Part shown: piece after piece, positions 56,146 to 64,000 of the stretch
Layout: each line of letters begins with the position of its first letter
How positions within the stretch are numbered: position 1 is the stretch's first letter
NCBI GenBank assembly: GCA_022495995.1
Contig: JAFEMH010007447.1
Coordinates: 1 to 64,000 of the forward strand
Direction: 5' to 3'
From: Adenophora triphylla var. japonica
Taxonomy: Eukaryota; Streptophyta; Magnoliopsida; Asterales; Campanulaceae
Length of the DNA: 64,000 nucleotides
Position numbers and translations under genes: made by a program
Notes under the pieces: generated by a model
The model's database searches: none
What the model was told of the DNA's origin: nothing
The model's input: the letters and a program-made list of their open reading frames with translations, nothing else

Positions 56146-56960
56146 GTGACTACTCGAGAAATACTTGGGTGATTATTATGAAGCACGAGAGTGAGGATCT
56201 CACAAATTTTAAACAGTGGAAGACATTAGTGGAAATCAGACAGGGAAGAAGATAAAGAGACTCCAGACAGATAATGGGTTGGAGTTCTGCAGTGTTGAGT
56301 TCGATGAGTTCTGTAAGAAAGTGGGGATTTCTAGACATCTCACTATCAAGGATACACTACAGCAGAATAGTGTCGTATAGCGCATGAATCATATGTTGTT
56401 GGCTAGAGCAAGGTACATGCTCTCCAATGCAGGGTTGTCTAAGCGATTATTGGCAGAAGCGGTTAGTACAACATGTTAAATGATAAATCGCGGACCACAT
56501 ACATGTATCGATCTCAAGGTACCCAATGAGGTATGGTCAGGTAAACCTGTTGATTATTGTAATTTAAAAGCTTTTGGTTGCACTGCTTATTATCATGTTG
56601 ATGATAGGAATTTAGAATCGAGGTCTAGAAAATGAGTTTTCACGGGTTATTGAGATGGTGTCAAGGGATACCGGATTTGGTCTCCATCAGAGGGTAGGGT
56701 TATCATAAGCAGGAATGTTGTATTTGATGAAAGTTCTGTGCTTAATCTTATTATGAGATTTGTGGTTGTATCAGGTATTGGTAGTATTGATAAACAGGTG
56801 AAGCTACAAGATACTACAGAGTTGAGCGGTCCACAGTTAGATGTTAATCAGGATCTACCGTAAGAGACAAAAGCACCTGACAGTTCATCACCTATTGCTA
56901 AAGAACATGGGTTAGCTCAAGAGAGATCTAGATGGGCTAATTTTGAGAAGCCTCACGTGA
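56146..56960 (+). pseudogene. C1 integrase core and C-terminal part
   Basis: Resumes the sequence cut by C2 with YSRNTWVIIMKHESE, then LQTDNGLEFCSVEFDEFCK (DNG is the second catalytic Asp) in broken frames, and later AFGCTAYYHV and RNVVFDESS, which are standard for the copia integrase C-terminus. Several stops and frameshifts. The catalytic Glu region is damaged. Confidence 0.7.
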
Positions 56961-57010
56961 GGTATGGTTTTGAAGATATGATGTCTTATGCACTCCAGGT
57001 TGCTGAGTAG

Positions 57011-57553
57011 GTGGAGCCCGATCCTTCGAAGCTGACCACTTTTAAGGAAGCAGTTACATGTTCAGATTCTGCCCAATGGCATGCATCTATGGCAGACGAG
57101 ATGGAGTCACTTCACAAGAATCAGACATGGGAGTTAACCAATAAGCCAAAAGTGAAAACAGTTTTTGTACATGAAGAGTTGGAGGATGAGATTTATAGGA
57201 CACAATCGTATGGGTTTCAGGTTCCAGGAAAAGAAGACTATGTGTGCAAGTTGAAGAAGTCCTTGTATGGACTGAACCAGTTGCCTAGGCAGTGGTATAA
57301 GCGATTTGACATCTATATGACAAATATTGGTTACACGATGAGCTCGTATGACTGTTGTGTGTATCACAATAGGTTGGTGGATGGTTCGACTATCTATTTG
57401 GTTCTTTATTTTGACGATATGTTGATAGTTGCTATCAAGAAGTCTAATATTCAGAAGTTGAAGGGCCTACTATCTGCTGAATACGAGATGAAGGATTTGG
57501 GTGTAACAAAGAAATTTCTGGGTATGGAGATCTACATGGATAGAATCCAATGA
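57011..57553 (+). pseudogene. C1 reverse transcriptase with internal deletion
   Basis: A 180-residue frame starts in the region before the RT fingers (TFKEAVTCSDSAQWHASMAD) and jumps from NKPKVKT directly to VFVHEELEDEIYRTQSYGF, missing the part with the first catalytic Asp (compare the same region in C2). The downstream VCKLKKSLYGLNQLPRQWY and the catalytic box are present, the latter as YFDDML instead of YVDDM. The deletion keeps the frame open. It cannot be an active polymerase. Confidence 0.8.
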
Positions 57554-57700
57554 AAACTGTTCTTATCCTAGAAAAGTTACATCAAGAAAGTTTTAGAGAG
57601 GTTTAGCATGTCTACAACAAAGCCTATAGATTCTCCAAGTGCAGCGAATGCACATTTGTTTATTGCTTTTGCGTCTAAATCGTCTGAAGAGAAATAGTAT

Positions 57701-58328
57701 ATGGCTCGAGTACCTTATGCTAGTGCAGTTGGTAGTTTGATGTATGATATGGTTTGCACTAGGCCGGATCTTGCACATGTTGTTAGTGTTGTCAGTAGGT
57801 TTATGGGGAACCCTGGTAAGAAATATTGGCAGGCAGTGAAAAGGATTTTCAGGTATGTTAGAGATACATCGGATGTTGGGCTCATTTATGGAGGTGGTAC
57901 AGAATGTACAGTTGAGGGTTATTGTGATTCGGACTACTCTGAGAATGTTGACACGAGAAGATCAATGACCGGGTACGTATTTACTCTTGGTGGGTCAGTT
58001 GTCAGTTGGAAGGCTACTCTACAATCTACAGTGACTTTGTCGACTACCGAAGCAGAATACATGACATTGACAAAAGCTTCTAAGGAGGGAATATGGCTAA
58101 AGGGTTTGATCAACGAACTTGGGTTACACCAGGATCATGCCATAATATTTTGTAACAATTTGAGTGCAATAGGTTTGGCCAATGATCAAGTTTATCATGA
58201 GAGAACCAAGCACATAGATGTGAGGTATCATTTTCTAATAAGTGAGAAGCGGATAAATGTGAAGAAAGTGGGTACTGGGGACAATCCTGTTGACATGTTC
58301 ACGAAGTCCGTTCTAACTAGCAAGTTCC
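57701..58328 (+). pseudogene. C1 RNase H (end cut by solo LTR)
   Basis: Open from YASAVGSLMYDMVCTRPDL through YCDSDYSENVDTRRSMTGY (first Asp), LSTTEAEYMTL (Glu), IIFCNNLSAIGLA and HIDVRYHFLI to MFTKSVLTSKF, the last part of copia RNase H. Residue D of the usual CDN is changed to CNN. The frame then enters the solo LTR. The original continuation is recognisable after 59684 as a few residues ending near 59720. Confidence 0.8.
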
Positions 58329-59678
58329 TGTTAGTGTTATGCCCTAGGCCTATGATTGATAGACTTATGTGTTGACATTATTTATTATTATATGAGATGT
58401 TTATCATTTGATTATTATATATGCTTTGTATATTTGTTTATAATAATCTCCATCCCTAATCATTAAGAGAATAATTAGTATAATTGTCAATGGATAATCA
58501 TACGATGATTATATGCATAGAGATGCACATTGAAATTATGGGTACTTGTTAAAGAACAAGTGACTGGACTTGACCCGCATGAGATTTATGTCATGGTCAA
58601 ATGACATAATTAAATCTCATAAGGTTACTTCATTTAGTCCCTAGACCTGAGATTATCATGACCTTACATATGATGAAAGTCATGTTTGATTTTAGTCAAA
58701 CGATATCTTAACACGATATTTATAAAGGCTAATTTTGGCATGATCGGATTCATGATGGGAAGGATGATAAGTTAAGATGGAATTTGTCCCTCGGAAGAGA
58801 GATGTTTTGCTTGGGCCCCTCGATGAGTGATAATGATGAAAGTGTATGGCCCCAATATGATTGGAATTATCATTATACTCGGAATCGAGAAAGCATTGAA
58901 CAAAGACAAGTTGACGAGGACCATGACTTGTGTTCAATATAACATCGTGAGACAAAGGGAGAAATGATGTGCACCATTGGAAACGTGAACTCTTACGTTA
59001 CATTATTTGGGTAGACATAATGGCTTACTAGAGTCCGCTTATGTCTTATGAGAGTCGATATGATCGAGCTCATTGCCAACATAATGTAATCCTATTGGGT
59101 CACACACAACTAGAATGAATTGATTAAACCAGAGGAAGAATGATTGAGAGAAACCTGATGTGACTTAGTGTATCACGCGACAGAACCAGTCCATGGGACT
59201 TGTCTGGTCGTGCAACACTCTAAGACCATAGAGGTATTTTCGGACTGGTTTCCTAATTTGATTAGGAAAAAAATATTGATGCTAAAGTAGTATAAATATA
59301 ACAGTCTATCAGCCCTAAAAGCTAGCCAAAATTCTGAAAAGAAATTCACAACAATATTCTCAATATTATTCCAAGGTTTATAGGATCCAGCAATCTTTAA
59401 GAAATTGTTCTTGGATTTATTTAAAGGCGTGGATACCGAAAGAGGGTCTTCGCTCGTTCATCGATCAAGGCCTAGAGTTCAAGCAATCTGAAGAACGAAG
59501 TTTGTGATTCGAAATCACATAATCAAATCGTTCGATAGCTCAAGAACGGAAAGCAAACAAGGTTGGTTGCATCTATCTCATAGTTTCAAGTTAATTGTAT
59601 AGAACGAATCCTAGGCTTCTTGGGTTTTATGTTATTTGATGCTTAATTTCGCTGCGCATGAACCCGTAAAACCCAACA
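58329..59678 (+). mobile_element. Solo LTR of the C2 family inserted in C1 (TSD GTTCC)
   Basis: 1350 bp beginning TGTTAGTGTTATGCCCTAGG and ending CGTAAAACCCAACA. It matches, in the opposite orientation, the C2 LTRs at 38318-39671 and 45040-46200/55952-56145. A perfect GTTCC duplication flanks it (58324-58328 and 59679-59683). Unequal recombination between the LTRs of a full insertion would leave this structure. Confidence 0.92.
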
Positions 59679-59786
59679 GTTCCAACATTGTTATGATTTG
59701 CTGAATGTTCACAGCCTCTAGACAACATCTAAGGCAGAGGGGGAGTTTAGGTTATGTGATCTGAAGGTTAGATGTCAAGGTGGAGA

Positions 59787-60441
59787 TATTTTGGGTTTGA
59801 TGTTATCTAATTTGGGGACGCTTGAATTAGGTGATTAAACAAAAGGAATCGAGTAATTCCTATGACAGGACAAGGGGCAACCGCGCAAAGGCAGGAGGGG
59901 CGACAGGGCCATGTTTCTGGAGAAAGAGGGCGGTCGTACGCCCTTGGAGGAGAGATCGCGCCCTAGCCTCTGGACAAAGAGGGCGGTTGCACCCTCCAGG
60001 GGAGCGATCGCGCCCTTAGGCGGATTTGGGCTTGGGCGACATAAATTTTGTGTAGGGTTTGAAAACCCTGTAGGGTTAGAACTAGGATATATAAATACCT
60101 CCTATCCCCTAACAATCTGAAGTAATTCTAGTGTGATAGGAATATCAATAATTATAGGGTTCTGAAGTTCTCTTGCTAATATGTTCTCTAGGTCTAATGT
60201 TTGTACAACCAGGAAATCTTGTGATAAAGAATTCGTGCACTAGATTAGATATTGTAATATGTTTCAGTTGATAATAATATTCTCTCCCTCTGCCCGTGGA
60301 TGTAGACAAGTTGGTGAACCACGTATATTGCTGTGTTGTGTGATTGCTGTTTGTTTTCTATCTTCTAAATAGACTATGTTATAACAATAATATATCTAAA
60401 TTTTCATTGCTCTTCAATCAGGCCTGCACTACGTTATAACA
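59787..60441 (+). repeat. Probable 3' LTR of C1
   Basis: It follows a copia-like purine tract (TCAAGGTGGAGA). It includes a TATATAAATA promoter box (about 60088) and ends at a TTATAACA; both ends are less clear than in the other elements, and an earlier TTATAACA occurs near 60384. A GC-rich segment (59870-60030) has imperfect repeats of GGGCGGTCG ... GATCGCGCCC. Confidence 0.5.
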
Positions 60442-61624
60442 TTGACTGTTGTCCCGTTATTTAGTGGTACATTTATAATATAAATGTGATGGAGATGTGC
60501 ATGCTATAAAGGATGTGTGGGCATATAACAAAGGATCATTTCATGAATAATACGATTAGAGGAAACTAGTAGTTGCACCCATTGAGGATTATAGATTTCA
60601 GAGAATAGCTTAAGGTGATTTGGTTATCTGAGTCGGAGGCTAAGTGATTCACCTATTAGAAGACCTGAAAATCGAAGCATGATTCAAAATGGGGACGAAA
60701 AAACAAGAAACTAGCAAAAACGTTGAAAAAGGGGTCCAGAACCCCGGATCATACCCCAAAACACTAATTTAGTCCGTTATCGTACTACGTGATTCTCAAT
60801 TATTATTATATCCATTACTCCTTAACAAATTTCATATGTGCTATCGCGATCAAAAATATTTTGATCAACTTTCATGTTTGATTCGCAGAGAATCGAGACT
60901 GAATGTGTGCGCCCGAACAATTACCGAACTGACACTAAAAAAATCAACGTTTCTTCTTAATTAGGGGTCTTTATCAAATTGGGGTTTAAACTTTTAGGTG
61001 TTTTCAAATCGGGATATAATGTTAGAATTTTGTCAATTTAGGGTATGTGAACTAGGGATAGATTGATAATTTAACCTCAAATAACCTTAGTTAAGTCATA
61101 CTATGAAATTTGGCGATGCAAAAATTTTCGCAAGCGTTCTTGGTCGAAAAATGGGAATGAAATATCCCACTAAATTGTGCAAGGCACATGATGACTTAAT
61201 AATTTTTTCTAACAATTTCGTGAAATAACCCCAACATGATCAATTTTTTTCAAATTTTGAACTCTAAACTGACAAAAGTGAAACGTGAAAGTTCAAATTG
61301 TGAATACTCCAAAATTTGAACTCTAAAGTGCAGTTTATCATTATTAAATATTTTAAATATGTGATTATTAAACATGAATCAAACAAAAGTAAGGAAGGTG
61401 AGAAGGAGAGCAAGAAAACATGGTTCGATTTAGTGGTTTGAATCGTGTGTGTTTTGGCATCATGCATATATTTAAGGGGAAATTATCGTTAGGTCATTCA
61501 GCCCAAGTCAAAATACCAATTAAAATAAAATTTTTGGAATTTAATCATTTAGTCCGGCAACATAATCAAAATTTCACCTATTAACTCGATAGTTTAAAGA
61601 CACGCGTGTCATTAAGGGACAACT
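60442..61624. other. Intergenic, no gene seen
   Basis: AT-rich sequence after C1 with no recognisable coding, RNA or transposon terminus. A stretch at 61330-61357 (CAGTTTATCATTATTAAATA...) is repeated near 62755. Confidence 0.4.
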
Positions 61625-62623
61625 TGTCACACCCTCTCTCCTCACTCGTTTTTTTTTCATTCAAAACTTTAAAATGAAATATCTTAATATTCAAAAGTCA
61701 AAAAAATATATTCAAGAGCACTGTTTGTTCGTATCGTGAAGAAAAATCAAATTAGTAGCATCAATAATCTAAATCAAATTTGAGAAGTTCACAGTTGTTT
61801 TTTTTTTTGAAGTTAACAATTTTTTTCATAGTTGTTCAAAGTAAACCTTAGAGAAGTTCACATTTGATTTTGTTAAATTCATAATTTTTGCATGATAATG
61901 TATTCTATTTTACTTAATTCACAGTTTTTTAGCTAAGTTCACAATTATTTTTAGTATTTTATAGCCTTTATTTTTGTTTTTTTATGAGATTATTTGACTT
62001 GTTTGTTAAGTTCACAGTTGTTACTTTTAGTTAAGTTGACAATCATTTTTAGTTAATTTTACAGTTATTTTTATCTTTATAACCTCTATTTTTGCAAGTT
62101 TATAAAATTATTTGACATATTTGTTAATTTTACAATTGGTTAGTCTTTTATTTACTCTATTTTTCCAATTTTATAAGATTATTTGACACATTTGTTAAGT
62201 TCACAGTTATTTTTAGTTAAGTTCACAATTGTTTTTGTTAATTTCAAAAAAAAAGCAAAACTATAGGCTATAAAAGACCAAAAACAATTGTAAACTTAGC
62301 TAAAACAACAGTGAATTAAGTAAAATAGAAGACATTTTTATGCAAAAATTATGAAATTAACTAAATCAACTGTGAACTTCTTTTAGTTGTTCTTTGAACA
62401 ACTGAGAAAAACAAATGTGAACTTCTAAAAAACAAATGTGAACTTGTAACAATTTAGAACTTTAGAAATTTGATTCAGATTATATGTTGATTGTACTAGT
62501 TTGATTCGTTTTAACGATACGAAAAAAACAGTGGTCTCGGATTTTTTTTTTGACTTCTGGATTTTAAGATATTTCATTTTAAAGTTTTGAGGAAAAAATG
62601 AGGGAGGAGAGAGGGTGTGACAA
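61625..62623. mobile_element. Foldback-type element with long inverted repeats
   Basis: The ends TTGTCACACCCTCTCTCC and, inverted, TTGTCACACCCTCTCTCC match. Inverted homology continues inward (AAACTTTAAAATGAAATATC against GATATTTCATTTTAAAGTTT) for well over 100 bp. It includes phrases such as AGTTCACAGTTGTTTTT repeated directly in the left arm and inverted in the right. No coding region. I do not find a clear target duplication, so the exact ends are uncertain. A Mutator-like or foldback MITE is likely. Confidence 0.65.
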
Positions 62624-62733
62624 CTGGTAAATGCGTGTATATTTATAAAGAGAGTAGCTGGTGATCGTTTTCGAAAATATGTGTCCTAGGTGGTGTTTTT
62701 GTTAGGATGAGGAACGATTTGGTAACTGCCTCT

Positions 62734-62775
62734 ATATTTAATAATGATAAACTGCAGTTTATCATTATTAAATAT
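62734..62775. repeat. 42-bp perfect palindrome
   Basis: Two 21-nt arms without spacer: the left arm is ATATTTAATAATGATAAACT followed by G, and the right arm is its exact reverse complement, centred on CTGCAG at 62752-62757. The right arm plus following bases also occurs alone at about 61330-61357. Confidence 0.95.
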
Positions 62776-63305
62776 TTTAAAGGGCCACTTCCTCTAGGAC
62801 CCCTTATATGAGATTTAATCTCAATTTAGGAAATAACATTTTGAAAATTCCAAAGACACCCCTTCTTGGCACAATGACGTTAATGCCCTTCTTGCATTTG
62901 CACCGTACGACAACATTACAGCCTCTGAATCGCAAGTCCAAAATTCAAAATTATGCTTTAGTCACTGAAAGTTTGGGAATTATATATTGGTCACTATACA
63001 TTCACAAATTTTGGATAAGTCATTAGATTCAAAATAGTTTCAGTTTGGTCACTTCAGTTTCAAAAAATATAGATTAAAAATTGACTTATAAAACAAATTT
63101 TTCAGATCATCACAACTGTATTTAGCCTTTCCAAAAACACTTCCATTTTTTATATTTTCCACATTATAAGACTACTTTGTCTCTTATAACTGACTTATAA
63201 AACAAATTTTTCAATCAAAAAATAAAAAATTTCAATAATAACAACGAATTGCTCTCATAATTTACACATTTACAACTCTTATAAGTTAATTATAAGACTA
63301 CTTTG
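62776..63305. other. Intergenic, no gene seen
   Basis: AT-rich sequence with a repeated phrase GACTTATAAAACAAATTTTT (near 63083 and 63191) and no convincing gene. Confidence 0.4.
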
Positions 63306-64000
63306 TGTAGCGTTCGATTTTATTGAATAACAGAGTCGCCACTTATCATTTATTTAGGAAAACAATAAGAAAAACATTTTTATTTATTTAAAGAGATTCG
63401 AGGGTTCGGGGGTTAAGTTATGGAATGGGAAGGTCGAGGAGTACCCATTCCACCCAATCCAGAGATCGGTCTTGCCAATTAAGTATTATCAATCAAACAA
63501 TATTTAAATAAGAAAACCCTAATTAATTTCTTAATTAGGAATGTGGGGTTGTATGCTTCGAGATCGCCTCCATGGATTGAAGGGACTCTAGGCTAACTCT
63601 TTTGATGGGATTACACTACTTTAAAAGCAATTAGAGGGGTTGAGAAGAAGAATAGGAGTTTACCTTGTGTTTAAGGAGTGTTTGGTTTAGAACGTGGTTC
63701 TAAGTGTATTTTTCGGTTGAGAAAGGATTTGTACAGAACTTCGCCTTGATTTTAGGCTTGAGCCTTGATGTTCATCAATCAACAAGGTTGATGGACAAAT
63801 TTGGGTGTTTGTTTATGAGTGATTTACAGGAATCTTTCAAGGAGAGAAACCAGTAAATTTTGGGGGATTGACCGTCGTGAATTTCGGGGATGCGGAAAAC
63901 TGAAAGTCATCAGGTATTTATAGGGGTTTTAAGAGGTAAAGGTGAATTGGGATTCCTCCCAAGGAAGCTTCTAGAACTCAAATATCATTGGATACCCGGA
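63306..64000 (-). repeat. Partial LTR of a second G1-family element (runs off the window)
   Basis: Starts TGTAGCG, as the G1 LTR does on the + strand, and follows it closely (for example GGTTATGGAATGGGAAGGTC with one change, ATCGGTCTTGCC, and a GTATTTATAGG promoter box near 63915). Left of it there is no primer site, unlike G1. It is therefore the outer left edge of a - strand element (its 3' LTR) or a solo LTR. Confidence 0.85.

Larger units (their letters stand above)
37740..60441 (+). mobile_element. C1: old 5'-truncated Ty1/copia element, split by C2 and by a solo LTR
   Basis: Copia pol homology on the + strand starts near 37780 (RTHDGKFCTLNDLRHV) and runs through an integrase zinc domain to 38317, where C2 interrupts VIDDY in the integrase core. 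It resumes at 56146 and runs through integrase, RT and RNase H to 58328. There a solo LTR interrupts it, and the tail continues at 59684. A purine tract (GGTGGAGA, about 59780) precedes the presumed 3' LTR. No gag or 5' LTR is visible. Many stops and a large RT deletion show it is dead and the oldest of the nest. Confidence 0.82.

Noticed and set aside
59831..60120. Arginine/alanine/glycine-rich open frames
   Set aside because: Fall in the GC-rich repeated part of the presumed C1 3' LTR; the composition explains them.

Overview
This is plant nuclear DNA, most likely from a eudicot. It has a spliced acyltransferase gene with GT-AG introns rich in A and T, plant-type LTR retrotransposons of the Ty3/gypsy Tat lineage and the Ty1/copia group, Helitrons, and Stowaway-type MITEs. 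Only one complete host gene is visible. It is a 378-residue, 11-exon lysophosphatidic acid acyltransferase (LPAT2-like, + strand, 21005-28477). About 1 kb away on the other strand (19823-19996) is the promoter and first exon of a type IIB autoinhibited Ca2+-ATPase. No later exon of that gene can be found in the window. Almost everything else is transposon.

Layout. 1-8988: a degraded Tat-type gypsy element (G1) on the - strand, with its 5' LTR at 8017-8988 and its 3' end outside the window. It sits against the remnant of a Helitron-type RPA70-like gene (about 9000-10570). 11633-18315: a complete non-autonomous LTR element with gag and protease only (TR-GAG type), bounded by a GTTAA target duplication. 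18320-19822: a tRNA-like SINE candidate and a 63-bp tandem array, which lie in intron 1 of the Ca2+-ATPase if that gene continues. 20541-20825: a Stowaway MITE that ends beside the LPAT TATA box. 21005-28477: LPAT, with MITEs, a 289-bp Helitron and a LINE fragment in its introns. 28600-29310: a 59-bp direct repeat enclosing an LTR-like insert downstream of LPAT.

29629-36132: a 6.5-kb Helitron (HelB) carrying first exons from a RabE GTPase gene and a USP/U-box (PUB33-like) gene. A 5-kb solo LTR (30235-35280, TSD AGCAC) is inserted in it. A third Helitron (HelC, 31457-33958) is inserted in that LTR, and HelC contains two Stowaway MITEs. 36287-37146: another solo LTR (TSD ATATT). About 37740-60441: an old, 5'-truncated copia element (C1, + strand). 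It is split by a copia element (C2, - strand, 38318-56145) whose 5' LTR is in turn split by a young gypsy element (G2, - strand, 46201-55951). A solo LTR of the C2 family (58329-59678, TSD GTTCC) also interrupts C1. 61625-62623: a foldback-type element, followed by a 42-bp perfect palindrome. 63306-64000: the outer edge of an LTR related to that of G1.

Insertion order can be read from the interruptions: C1, then C2, then G2; and HelB, then the solo LTR, then HelC, then the MITEs. The host genes appear to form a small divergent gene island between retrotransposon clusters. All homology statements come from recognising motifs by eye; no database search was run.
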